DNA from: Heliocidaris erythrogramma
Lineage: Eukaryota; Echinodermata; Echinoidea; Camarodonta; Echinometridae
Direction: 5' to 3'
Assembly: GCA_025617745.1 (NCBI GenBank)
Contig: CM046859.1
Span: forward strand, 28,695,371 to 28,759,370
DNA: 64,000 nt
Shown here: positions 50,456 through 61,674 of the stretch, piece after piece
Position numbering within the stretch: the stretch's first letter is position 1
How the letters are laid out: every line of letters begins with the position of its first letter
Position numbers and translations under genes: made by a program
The notes under the pieces: generated by a model
The model's database searches: none
Told to the model about the DNA's origin: nothing
The model's input: only the letters and a program-made list of their open reading frames with translations

Positions 50456-53400
50456 GTGAGTATAAACTCCGCGCCCACTCCTGCTTTGATGTAAATTATA
50501 TATGTATTTTTTAAAAATAAAAAATAAAAGATCGAGTTATAAAATGTCTTAAAATTAAATTATTTTCTCTAAAGTAGGGAAGTCCACAAAAAAAAACCCC
50601 CAGCACTCACTGTCACAAAACATGCCTTAAAATATTGATAAATATTCCAATTATCACACAGATGGCTCAAAACTTAACTGAAAATCTCATAAATAGTGAA
50701 AAATAAGGGCTAAATAGTCCATATCATGTGCTGAAAAATACGTTGACATATTCTGCGCGCAGCGCGTATGTGGCTTTACAAGCATTGTACTATCGATAGT
50801 CAAACGATCATCATGCGCGCACGCGAATAAATTGGAAGAAATTCCCCCAAAATCGTAGCTCACTGCATGACAAGCCCATATCTATGCCTCTCACATGCAT
50901 AGGCGATTCACTGCGGCGCGATTATTCAATGACTCATCGATAGATAACGAACTCAACTCCCCTAAAATACACAGATTCTGACACATCTCACTACATCACC
51001 CACTCAAACTATGCAAGAACAAGGTAAGTAGCGATAAAAATGCCTAAAATTGCATACATACCGCCACTTTGTTTGTCCTTCAGGGAAAAAATCCTGGGTT
51101 TGGTGGGATGTATAGGGCATCCCCTGAACGGTAAACTCGCAGACATTCAGAATACGTCACTGATAAACATAGGGGGACCAATCACAGAAAGAAAAAATCT
51201 CAGATTCATTCGCCTGTCATTCGCTTAACACAGGCAGTATCGGAAGTGTGTGCATGCATAGCGGGCCGAATCGCGCATTGACTATCTGTGCACTTGCGCG
51301 ATAGCGCCATCTAGCGCCCGTGGTTGTGCCTATCTAAAGAAGTAAAGTGAACATGATTTGGGAAAAATATCTGAAATATAGGGACTGTAGGCATGGTAGG
51401 GAAAATAGAGGATAAATTGTCGTCATTCACGTGGGTCTTTAGATAAATTCTATGGTAAACGAATGTGAGGACTAATCTCAAAATTCTCATTTACTTGTTG
51501 GGGGGGGGGGGGGTCAAGACGCCATAAGAACATATTGTCCGTCTGTATAATATTACTATAACAATTATTACAAGCTCTTTGACATGTTTGATAAAGGAGT
51601 GTGCTTGGAGATCAGGGATGTCAGGAAGTACATTTCCTCTAAATTTACATTTTTCATTTTTTCGCAGCCCAGACTATCTTGTGATGGTGTTCTGAAAAGA
51701 TATGACAGGTTTGGAGTACCATGGGTACCGACAAGTCACTTGTCATGCTTGTCGGGGAAGTTGTTGCTGATCTTGGCAAAGACAGCTTTATGAAACAGCG
51801 AACAAGTTGAGTGACAGCGTCGAGATGTCGCTGATCTTGTCGTTATGACGGTTTGATGAAACGACCCCCTGTTCTCCACACTTCTTTAATCTAGCATGTT
51901 CATTGTCATTCTAACTTGCTCTCTTTCATTGTCTCCCCCTGTTATATATCTCTCTTTCATTAATGATAAGACCTGGAATGGAAGATCATCTATGTAGGCT
52001 CTGCAGAAACAGAGGATTATGATCAGACGCTCGACTCCGTTCTTGTAGGCCCAGTCTCGCAGGGCAGACACATGTTCGTCTTTCAGGTTGGTTCAAATTT
52101 TTGTTTTTAATACTTATAATACTTAAAATGGTATATAATCATGTACATTGGTCATTGTAAGACAGTGAGATAAATTGGTTAACAGTATGCTGTAATTTAA
52201 AAAAAAAACCCTGGAAAAGTGAGATTTCTACAAGTTTGTTTTTTTTTAAAGTAAAATAATACCATCCAAAGCCTTCATCAATCACAATACATAAAGCAAG
52301 GATATAATGAGCAGATCTTGGCAATTTTTAGTGTATGTTTGGTTTATTCATCTGTGCAGGGGGCCGGGGGTTATAGTTATATCTCACTTCCAGCTTTGCA
52401 TTGTAAAACATCCTCATCGAGTGCATCATTGTTTTATCACATCCATCATGATTTCATTTTTTCCTTTTGCAGTCAAGAGTGTTTTCGCAATATTTCCCCG
52501 CTCCCTTATTTTGCAGGCGGAACCTCCCAACCCCGCCCTGATCCCCCAGGGGGACGTCCTAGGGGTGACAGTCGTCCTCATAACATGCTCCTACAGGAGT
52601 CAGGAGTTCATCCGAGTAGGTTACTACGTCAACAACGAGTACTCCGATCCAGAGCTCAACGAATGTAATGAGTCTGAGAAGCAACCGACCGTCCCTCAAT
52701 TTGAAAAGGTTTGTTTTTTTGCTTTTGGGCAATTCCACGGTCACGGAAGGACAATCACACACAAACTGTATCTGAATGTCCTTCCATTACTATGGAATTG
52801 CCCTTTTCTAGGAAGACATCCTTATTAATATCACTCTCATACACAAACAAGTCATACAAAGCCAAAATGACTGTCCCTCAATTTTTTAGAAGGTTCATTC
52901 GTTTGTTTGTTTGCCTGTTCACGTCATTCAAACATTGGTCTTCCCAACACCAAATCCTTCCATAAATGTCCACCCAACATGCATGCTCACTATAAGGTAG
53001 GTTGCAACATGTACAACTAGAAGGAATGACCAGAAGTTTCAACAGGACCATCTCTTATGTCCATATACTGATGATGATGATGATGATATTGTATCATTCT
53101 GATACACAAACACATAAAGAGCCCCCCCCCCAAAAAAAAGAAACTTCTTTTGTTTTACAGCAACTGTGCATCTGTCATCAAATGATAAGAATTTCTGCTT
53201 TCAACACAGACATATTGTTCTGAAGTTTGATAATGCCCCAGCATGCTTTTAAAGGGACTGATCATCATTGATTTAGCAGTATATTTAACCTCTGTGGAAT
53301 GTTTTAAGAATACAAAATGATAAAACCTTCACCTCCATACAAAGCAAACAGAATGTTAACTTTTTTGAAAAAATCACTCATTTTTCAATCCCTTGATGTA

Positions 53401-53905
53401 GAGTAAAAGTGAACACCTAAGAAATTTTTTGATATAGTGAACACACCCTGCAATTCATTGGCCTCAATTTAAAGTGAGATTTAGGTTGAGACAAATAGAC
53501 TGTGCAATGGAGTAAATGGGTTAAATTATGACTTGCCGAAACAAAAAGCTTATTAGTAGGCATTTATTTTTGCAATTAGCAAAGAAAAAATGTTTTGGTC
53601 ACTGATACAAAAAAATTCTAGAAAGAACATACATTTTTGCACACTTCCTTTCACTTCAGGTAACAAGAAATATACTCCACACCAAGCCACGTGTCACTCG
53701 ATTTACGATAGACTGGGACGACCCACCCCTCGTCGATTCAGAGAACATCCCTCCGATGGCCCCCAACATCCAGCAGGAGCAGTCAACATTGTTAACGAAT
53801 GGTACCAAAGACAACATGATGAAGGCCGCAGACTACGCCGGGCCGACCAACACCGATAGCAACAGTAGCATTCCAGATTACGTCCAAAACATGGAGTGTC
53901 ATTGA
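50347..53905 (+). CDS. asf1: Histone chaperone ASF1, complete, four exons, 220 aa
   Basis: ASF1 binds the H3-H4 dimer and passes it to CAF-1 or HIRA in replication-coupled or replication-independent chromatin assembly; it acts in the nucleus. Exons 50347-50455, 51971-52086, 52517-52708 and 53660-53905 join in phase (663 nt). The N-terminal core (about residues 1-155) is almost identical to animal ASF1. It includes GVTVVLITCSYRSQEFIRVG and YYVNNEYSDPEL. Residues known to matter in human ASF1A keep their numbers: Glu36 and Asp37 (HIRA/CAF-1 site), Val94, Arg108 and Tyr112 (histone contacts). The C-terminal tail (about 156-220) is divergent and acidic/Asn-Ser-rich, ending PDYVQNMECH, similar to the vertebrate MDC-type ending. 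There is a single ASF1 gene here. Its length (220) is slightly above human ASF1A (204). Confidence 0.97.
50456..51970 (+). other. asf1: asf1 intron 1
   Basis: CpG-rich patches (50750-50830, 51290-51310), a G14 run at 51498 and a diverged TTATGAAACAG-type repeat near 51790. ATGCAAGAACAAG at 51011-51023, followed by GTAAGT, could act as an alternative first exon in phase with exon 2. Confidence 0.5.
51971..52086 (+). CDS. asf1: asf1 exon 2
   Basis: Encodes DLEWKIIYVGSAETEDYDQT to GRHMFVFQ. Acceptor AATGATAAG has a distant pyrimidine tract; donor GTTGGT is weak but phase and homology fix it. Confidence 0.95.
52517..52708 (+). CDS. asf1: asf1 exon 3
   Basis: Encodes AEPPNPALIPQGDVLGVTVV to VPQFEK, the central histone-binding strands. 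Phase 0 at both ends; acceptor TTATTTTGCAG, donor GTTTGT. Confidence 0.97.
52727..52803. repeat. Imperfect hairpin in asf1 intron 3
   Basis: GGGCAATTCCACGG...GGAAGGACA pairs with TGTCCTTCC...ATGGAATTGCCC. It starts 19 bp after the exon 3 donor, about 77 bp in all. Confidence 0.75.
53660..53905 (+). CDS. asf1: asf1 exon 4 (stop codon)
   Basis: Encodes VTRNILHTKPRVTRFTIDWD and the variable tail, ending TGA at 53903-53905. Confidence 0.96.
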   Translation, partial: VTRNILHTKPRVTRFTIDWDDPPLVDSENIPPMAPNIQQEQSTLLTNGTKDNMMKAADYAGPTNTDSNSSIPDYVQNMECH

Positions 53906-54310
53906 GATACATGAAAACTAGCTCTAAATTCGCGACTTGACACTTTTTCTGATTTGTTAAATCAATGCAAGCAGTGCTCGGATTGTCACAATTCGCTGTT
54001 CACGTATGAAGAGGCGTGAAACTTTTGCAAATGTATCTTGTTTTACAGTATGTCTGTTTTTGTCAGTCTTTTGTGTGTGGCCGAGTTATTAGAATGTCTA
54101 TACAGTTGCATTACTTTGCATGTTACTTTCACAGATGCCGTTTCTCTGCGAAGAAGCGTATGACTATGAATCCTCCAGCACTCTGAGCATCAAAATCCTG
54201 CTGATGATATTTGATTGTTTGGCAGGGATGGATTGCAAAAGAAAGACAAGAATAGAGCCTGCCACAGTATTTTTTGTTAATAAATATTTAGCTTGAATTG
54301 TTTATGTTAT
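53906..54310 (+). other. asf1: asf1 3' UTR with poly(A) signal
   Basis: The 3' UTR follows the TGA; AATAAA is at 54279-54284, about 375 nt past the stop. From 54022 on it is part of a block duplicated 7 kb downstream. Confidence 0.65.
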
Positions 54311-54391
54311 AAAGTATTTATGATCAGTGATTAACAAATCAGTTTATCTATACATGTGCTCATAGTGTCACATGCATGTACACTGAAACAC
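54022..54391 (+). repeat. 370-bp direct repeat, copy 1 (within and past the asf1 3' UTR)
   Basis: About 85-90% identical by eye to 61095-61464, sharing GTATGTCTGTTTTTGTCAGT, TGCATTACTTTGCATGTTAC and TAATAAATATTTAGCTTGAA. Small indels separate the copies. Confidence 0.92.
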
Positions 54392-55000
54392 AATTAAACC
54401 CACAAGCATGTGGAATTCACTCTTGTAAAATCTTTTCAAAATCTCAAAATTTCTTGAAAAGAAGTGAAACCATCTGATATTTTCCAACTTTTCATATTTC
54501 ATGTGAAATTAAATGAATACCTTGTCTTCTGGTCAATAGAAACCCTTTATACATGTACATGGAAACACAGGAGAATTCCACCTGTATATCACTTGGAAGT
54601 ACGTGTAGTAAATATATTGAAGTTCTGTAAATGTCTTGTTTACAGTTTTCATTCACACGATCTGTTTTTCATATATTTGAAGAAAAAAAAACAATGACTG
54701 TTTAAGTATTAAGGCGAACCTGTTAAATAATTATAACTGGGTGGTGGTTGGGGGGGGGGGGGGGGGGGGTATATGGCATGCAGAAATGAGAAATACATTT
54801 TGCCTGGCCCAATTATTCCATACTACCTATATTATTGACAGCGGAAAGGACCTACCCCATGTCTGAAGAAACTTTCAATTGTAGTGTTGCCGTCTACATC
54901 ATGACCATTATACATACACTCTTAAAGTGTTAGTGAAAATCATTAATCTATTCAGTTGTGTACACAAATGGTAGTATTGATTTGTTACAGAGCTGGAGTT
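54392..55000. other. Intergenic DNA 3' of asf1, with a G19 run
   Basis: AT-rich, with poly-G near 54750. No element is recognised. Confidence 0.45.
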
Positions 55001-55009
55001 CTTCATTGT

Positions 55010-56440
55010 ATCCCCCGGCAGTATGCCGGAGGATACTTTGGATTCAGCAGCGTTTCGCCGCCGCCGCCGCGTCACATTCTTGTGTGCGCTCTAGCGGTCA
55101 TATTTCTCAACGAATTTCTTTCAGACTTCCTGTGGACGTGTATCTTGGTAAAATCTGGACCCCTATAGTTTCTGGTGATGCTGCCCCCAGTGTTCCGTCT
55201 TTTATAGGGTAAAAGGCCATATTTTTGGGGATAGTTTGTGTGCGCTCTAGCGGTCACATTTCTCAACGGATTTTGTTCAAATTTTGTATGAAGGTGTCTC
55301 TTGGTAAAATCTGGAACCCTATATATTTTGGTGATGCTGCCCCCAGTGTTCCGTCTTTTATAGGGTCAAAGGTCATATTTGGATAGATGTCTTGTGTGTA
55401 CTCTTGTGTGCGCTGTGGCGGTCACATTTCTCAACGGATTTCGTTCAAATTTTGCATGAAGGTGTCTCTTGGTGTAATTTAAAAACCTATAGTGTTTGGT
55501 GATGCTGCCACCAGTGTTCCGTCTTTTATAGGGTCAAAGGTCATACTTCAGGGCATGGCGTGAGTGCACTCTGCAGGCCACATTTCTCAACGGATTTTGT
55601 TCAAATTTTGTATGGAGATGTATCTTGGTATAATCTACACATGTTTAATTTTTGGTGATGCTGCCCTCATTGTTCCGTCCTTTATAGGGTCAAAGGTCAT
55701 TTTTCCATGTCTTGCACTCTTACTTCTGCATTTCTCGACGGATTTCGTTCAAATTTTGCATGAAGGTGTCCCTTGGTGTAATCTAAAAATCTGTACTTTT
55801 TGGTGATGCTGCCACCAGTGTTCCGTCTTTTATAGGGTCAAAGGTCATACTTCAGGGCATGGCGTGAGTTCACTCTGCAGGCCACATTTCTTGATGGATT
55901 TCTTTCAAATTTTGTATGGAGATGTATCTTGGTATAATCTACACATCTTTACTGTTTGGTGATGCTGCCCTCATTGTTCCGTCCTTTATAGGGTCAAAGC
56001 TCATTTGTCCCTTTTGTGCACTCTTCTGCATTTCTTGACGGATTTCATTCAAATTTTGTATGGAGATGTATCTTGGTATAATCTACACATATTTAATTTT
56101 TGGTGATGCTGCCCTCATTGTTCCGTCCTTTATAGGGTCAAAGGTCATTTTTCCATTTCTTGCACTCTTACTTCTGCATTTCTTGACGGATTTTGTTCAA
56201 ATTTTGCATGAAGGTGTCTCTTGGTGTAATCTAAAAACCTATAGTTTTTGGTGATGCTGCCACCAGTGTTCCGTCTTTTATAGGGTCAAAGGTCATACTT
56301 CAGGGCATGGCATGAGTGCACTCTGCAGGCCACATTTCTTGATGGATTTCTTTCAAATTTTGTATGGAGATGTATCTTGGTATATCTCTCAACACATTTC
56401 TTTCAAATTTTATATGAAGATGTGTCTTAGTGAAACCTAC
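55010..56440 (+). repeat. Satellite-like tandem array, eight units of 143-168 bp plus partial ends
   Basis: The anchor GGTGATGCTGCC occurs near 55175, 55331, 55499, 55655, 55802, 55959, 56102 and 56250. Each unit also has ACGGATTTCGTTCAAATTTT, TCTTGGTAAAATCT and GTCTTTTATAGGGTCAAAGG. Two subtypes (CCACCAGTGTTCC and CCCTCATTGTTCC) alternate in the later units, suggesting duplication of dimers. Confidence 0.92.
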
Positions 56441-57188
56441 ACATCTAATTTCTACACCATCCTTTTGTTGAGGGAGGGGATGGGGGAGGGTCTTTGTCCC
56501 TCCTTCAAATTGCTGCCAGTGCCGGGGGATACATTTAGCATTGCGCGGCCCCAGCAATGCACATTTCTAGTTATTGTGGTCTGCGAGTACTGCTCTCTCA
56601 ATTTTTTTTTTGCTAGCTCTGTCTCCTTTGCCAAAATTGCCATCTTGTTCTTTTATATTGCAAAGGTCAAAGCGCTTCCAGGCACTTTGGGAAATATATG
56701 TTTGACGCATCCATGGTGCATTTCTGTGTTGCAAGACGTGCACAATTTTACTCAATTTCCAACATGATTGGGACATAGGTGGGACTACGCAAATTCGGGG
56801 ATATGGAAAGGATGTTTATTGTATTAAATGTACATGTAATCTACATGGGTAGCTACCTGTATTAAAAACTCCTTCAACCCCTTCTGTGCACTCCTCTGGT
56901 GATGTTATGTTGGAAAGGTATATAGATATCTGAATTTTTGTGATTTGTGCATTTTTGAAGGTAAATTTTGTGGCACAGAACATGACAAAAATTGAAGGGC
57001 ACGGTATAAAAGAAAAAAGGAAAAAACATACATTTTTATGGTTTAATCTTGAGTTTTGTTCTGTTTAAAGAGAGGAAAAGTAAAGTGCAAGTACTGCATT
57101 TAATGTTTGTGTCATTGTTTGGTGACTATTGGTGAGTCTGGTCTGTTTCAGTGTTCAGTATAGTGTCAAGTACATGTATGTTTAAAGA
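56441..57188. other. Intergenic DNA, no recognised element
   Basis: A GGGATGGGGGAGGG stretch near 56475 and AT-rich DNA. No gene or named repeat. Confidence 0.4.
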
Positions 57189-57572
57189 GGAGGTTGAGTT
57201 CTGGGAAAGGTGAAAAAATAATTTGAGAGCTTATTCCCTTTTTAATTATTATTTTTTTAAATTTATCACCTGGAAAGGATTGCTCTTCAAATGCCCTCAT
57301 TCAAAATATGAGGAGAAATAGCTGAAGTGTTTGGGCCGAACATTCATGCCCCAGTTTTGTGTGCCGTCCCTTATACCCATTTCTGCTTGCAGTGCATGTG
57401 CTCTTCAGCAAGATTGGGTCAATTTTGTAAATCATTTTGTTTTGGATGATTCCAAAACCTCACAGTATACACCAGTTCTTATGTAGACATGATAAACCTT
57501 TTCCCAATTTCTTTGAGACAGAGTCTTTCACAATGTAATCTCATGACCAGAACTTGACCTTGTCTTTAAGCT
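57189..57572 (+). repeat. Dispersed repeat family A, second long copy
   Basis: GAGGTTGAGTTCTGGGAAAG, TTGCTCTTCAAATGCCCTCA and CAATGTAATCTCATGACCAG align in order with 5318-5690, with indels. Confidence 0.8.
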
Positions 57573-57799
57573 GAGAAAAATGTATTAAAACATGGTGCCC
57601 GTTATATCTTATTCATCACATGTATGTTTGTGACAAGAAATTTTGTCTTTGATGCACCTCAGCTCTAGTGATTTAATCCTAAAAGTGATTCCTAATGTTA
57701 ATGGGCATGAATTACATGTATGATGTACCTAGATATATACAATTTTGAACTACAGTGTGCTGCAAGTGAGTTCTGATAGAGCCAGTTCGTAATTACTGT

Positions 57800-57812
57800 T
57801 TGCGCATGCGCA
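57800..57812. promoter_or_regulatory. NRF-1-type palindrome TGCGCATGCGCA
   Basis: A perfect match to the YGCGCAYGCGCR consensus at 57801-57812. Such sites mark many animal housekeeping promoters. No transcript start or downstream exon is seen, so its role is open. Confidence 0.35.
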
Positions 57813-57988
57813 GATGAAGGCCATTTGTTCTGAGTGCAATTGACCTTTATACGCTTCATAGTGTGCGTGCCATGGTTCGCGCGCAAGTATGATTTTAGTT
57901 GTTTAACAAGTAGCGCGTCCACCAAAACGGATGCACCTGTGTGTACAAATGGGGGTAATTTCAGTGTCGTTTGTACCACGTACCAATA

Positions 57989-58217
57989 GACCTGTTTACT
58001 AAGTTATTCAAATTTATGGATGTTTCTTTCCTGGGGACCTAGTAACGAGGTATTCCATTAAAAACCTGTTATTAATGAATAAACTACAATACTTGTAATC
58101 AAGTTTGCATACGTTACTTGTTGCTATGTCTGACACGCCTCTGACAAGCTTTCAGGCTGTCAAGAACAACCTTTGTTTTAAAAGTATGCATAAAATTTGA
58201 ATATTTGTAAACAGGTC
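57989..58217. mobile_element. MITE family B, copy 2
   Basis: Ends GACCTGTTTACTAAG and GTAAACAGGTC are inverted and flanked by TA. The interior is diverged from the other two copies and is largely in reverse orientation (AAAGTATGCATAAAATTTGA near the right end). Confidence 0.85.
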
Positions 58218-58555
58218 TATTATTGATGTAAGGATTGCATGTTGTATATTTCATATGCTGCAAATGAGATTGAATTTCATAGTGGATTGTGTGTAAGGTA
58301 ATATGAGTACATGTGGTATATGGAAAATGTTATTTTTTCCCCTACAAAAGCATGTAACTAGTGCACACTCTTAAGGCTTCTTCAAATATGATGCTCGAAA
58401 CTGCATGTGTTTTTTAATATGTTAAATAAATGGCAATTAGGGATGAACAAAGGGATCGTAAATGCGCACTTAAGTGAAGCGTATTACATTAAAAACAAAA
58501 CCCTGCCGCATACTGGCAGATTATTGCATCATATGTTAATGAGTCTTAAACAATA

Positions 58556-58779
58556 GACCTGTTTACTAATTTTATGCATACTTTGTGAACAAAGGTTTCT
58601 CCTGAATCCTGATGACTCAAAAGCTGGCCAGAGGCTTGCCCTACATAGCAACAACTAATGTTGCAAAATGGATTCCATCCATAGAGATACCATTATGCAT
58701 AATAGGTGCACTAAATAGTTGGTAACTAAGGATTCTGGAGAGAAACATGCATAAATTTAAATACAGTAGTAAACAGGTC
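58556..58779. mobile_element. MITE family B, copy 3
   Basis: Ends GACCTGTTTACTAATTTTAT and CAGTAGTAAACAGGTC, TA on both sides. The interior GGATTCCATCCATAGAGATA matches the copy at 47735. Confidence 0.88.
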
Positions 58780-58785
58780 TATTCC

Positions 58786-60410
58786 CTTTTCCCCTAAGTC
58801 AGATTAGGGCTTAGGGATTGCATGTATTCAAGATTTCTGGACATGTATATCTGTAAGAATATTTGTCTTTATCTTCCACAAAGAGCCTATTAAAATCATA
58901 AGAATTTTCAGAACTACAAGAATTTCTGAATGATTTATTCAAACTACTGGTACTTCAGGTAACACTAAAGTTTTATTGAGATAGTTCGAACTTCAAATGG
59001 GAGTTTGTGATATTTAATGGTACATTTACAGGAATACAATGAATTTAGAATTAAAGAGCTCATCATTTTCCACATGGCATTATGGTAGAGAAATCTATTG
59101 TGAGAGTACCTGTATGTGTGTGTATTTTTGTGCCACTATATTATAAGACATTCAGAGCCCATTGCAACCAAAGTTTGGAATAGATCGCAAAAAAGTATCA
59201 GTATTCAAATTGAATCATGGGAGCTGTCGAACAGCATAGCAGTTCCTGTTGGTCATTGTGAATGACATTCGTTGGACATCATTTACAGGTGCATGCTGGG
59301 AGATTTACATTTTGAGCATTGTGTACAGATAACCATGACGACTGTCACATATAGTCCCTCTCTCTCATCAAAATTTAGTACCTAATAATAACATTTCCTG
59401 TTTAGCCAGGGTAGCCTCAAATCAAAACCAATTCATGTTAGCCCGGCAACCATGATAAGGTGCTCAAGCAATCAAGGAATTTCTTCACCTGTGGAGTGTG
59501 GTAGATGTATAATGTCCTTGCCAATTTTGAACCGTTGAGACTCCAACTTTCATGGTAATGAGGCATACAGGCAGGGTTTATTTGGTTTAAATCCTATACA
59601 TGTTTGTGTGTGCGTGATAAAAATACTCGATTGGGACATGTACATTTAACAGTATTACCTTCGTGGGGAGATTTGTTTTTTTTTTTCTCATACTTACAAC
59701 CTCCTACAGCACACACCCTTGCAAATTTATCCCCCAAATCAAATGTTTGTTGTGTCAGAATAGTGGAATAGTGCTTTCAAAAGGCCAAAGATAGGGAGCT
59801 ACATGTATTATTAGAACATCATTGTTTTGTGTACATATTGTAAAGATTTCTTTTTGTAGAGGCAAATAAAGGTCAATAAACTGTGATCAAAGAAAGAAAA
59901 AAAAGACATGAAATGATTCAGTTTCTTTTGTTATTTGTGTAGCAAGTGATATAGTGGAATTGATGAGAAATACTGGTCATGAAAAGAGATGAAAGTAGAA
60001 GTCAAAGGTTACATGTAAAATTAACACTGCAGAACTGTTTACAAGGACATTTTTATGAGAAGTAATTTTGGGGGGAGTAAAATTGTATACAAATTGTATT
60101 TCCTCTGTACAGTGAATCTGTTACCTCATAATATTCCATTATTTTCCAACCCAACATTTGTTAACAGTTTTATAAAATTTGATGTACATGTACATGTATT
60201 TGCATTTTTGCAGTACATGTAGGCTTACTATGAACTTGAAAATTCTAGCATATATAATATAATGATAATGTGAAAATGGGAGATTTTAAACTGAAAAAAT
60301 TTGATTTTGATTTTGTCAGTAAATGTTTTTTTTTAAATTTGTCTCTCATGCATCAGATGTTTCTGATTGCTAGATGAAATACTAGATGGGATGATGTAAA
60401 ATTACATTGT
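58786..60410. other. Intergenic DNA, no recognised element
   Basis: AT-rich and without coding frames, inverted repeats or known retroelement motifs. Confidence 0.45.
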
Positions 60411-60439
60411 GCACCCCCCCCCCCCCCCCATTTTGGGGT

Positions 60440-60632
60440 AACTTTGCTAGTCATAAGGACCGCTATCCATAACGCATGACTAATTGAATAGCGGTTTTGT
60501 ATGAATAGCGGTCTTTATGAATAGCGAGCAAACCATAGACAAATTACCTCGCTATTCATAAGGACCACTATTCATAACTATTCATAACGCATGTTAAATG
60601 AATAGCGGTCCTTATGAATAGCGAGTGGACCC
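60440..60632. mobile_element. Palindromic repeat with CGCTATTCATAAGGACC words (pogo-like layout)
   Basis: ATTCATAAGGACC and GGTCCTTATGAAT recur in both orientations four times, the same sub-terminal repeat layout as the pogo-like MITEs at 8890 and 10555. Clear CAGT ends are missing. Confidence 0.6.
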
Positions 60633-60720
60633 GCCCATTTTTACCCACCTTTATAATGTATCCAAATTTATGTAATTTTTTTAATGCAGTAATTGGGAGT
60701 TTCCTTTTGCACTTTGCGCA

Positions 60721-60753
60721 ACCCCCCCCCCCCACACACACACACACACACAC
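60721..60753 (+). repeat. Poly-C / (CA)n simple repeat
   Basis: A C run followed by (AC)n. Confidence 0.9.
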
Positions 60754-61094
60754 TGATGGAAGGGTTCTACAATGATGGTCAGTACTGATGAAGAGAAAAC
60801 GCATGAAAGCGATGTGGAGTACAAGAACGTGAAAACTTTGAAAAGCGAGAGGAGAAATAATGAAGTAGTGAGAAAGTCGGGAGAGGACTATAAGGGAATA
60901 ATACAGAAAATGGAAATGGAAAAATAGCAGGGTGTGTAAGGGGAGGTTATGTCAAGCAAGGGTGCTCCAACAGCTCTGTCGACAATTGCTCAAGGCTTTA
61001 TTTTGTCAGAGATATAGGGTGAGGGTTATATCCGTTTTTTAATTAGGTTTAAGGTTTTAAAGGTAAGAGCTAGGTATAGCGTTTGGTGCAGGTG

Positions 61095-61464
61095 CTTTTG
61101 CGAAGGTTTCTCATTTTACAGTATGTCTGTTTTTGTCAGTCTTTTGTGTGTGGCAGAGTTATTAGAATGTCTATACAGCTGCATTACTTTGCATGTTACT
61201 TTCACAGATGCCATGTTTCTCTGCGAAGAAGCATATGATTTCTCCAACACTCTGAACATCAACAACACCCTGCTGATGATATTTGATTGTGTGGCAGGGA
61301 TGGATTGCAGAAGAAAGACAAGTTTAGGGTCTGTTACAGTATGTTTTGTCAATAAATATTTAGCTTGAATTGTTTTATGTAATAAAGTATTTATGATCAG
61401 CGATCAACAGATCACTTTATTTGTACATGTGCTCATAGTGTCACGTACATGTACACTGAAACAC
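61095..61464 (+). repeat. 370-bp direct repeat, copy 2
   Basis: Matches 54022-54391. This copy keeps an open frame of 81 codons (61123-61368) with a hydrophobic start, MSVFVSLLCVAELLECLYSC; copy 1 lacks two bases and is closed. It also keeps AATAAA. Confidence 0.92.
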
Positions 61465-61620
61465 TGTAATAACAAACTTGTTATAACAAGGTAATTTTCT
61501 TAGTCCCACTTCTTTGTATTCTACTGTTATTTTTTTTAGCCCTGATATAACAAGGTATAGATAGAAAGATGTCATTTCCTTGGTCCCAAGGAGTTTGTTA
61601 ATAACAAGGTTACACTGTAT
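61459..61620. mobile_element. Pogo-like MITE with AACTTGTTATAACAAGG ends
   Basis: ACTTGTTATAACAAGGT at the left is answered by GTTAATAACAAGGTTACACTG followed by TA at the right, and TTAGTCCCA by TTGGTCCCA. It abuts copy 2 of the 370-bp repeat, so it entered at its edge. Confidence 0.65.
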
Positions 61621-61674
61621 TTATTAACTACACAGCACACTAGTGAAAACACAAGACCACTCCAAAGGATTTCA

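Noticed and set aside
56312-56767. 151-codon open frame at the end of the satellite array
   Set aside because: It starts inside the tandem repeat and leaves it mid-frame; no domain is recognisable.
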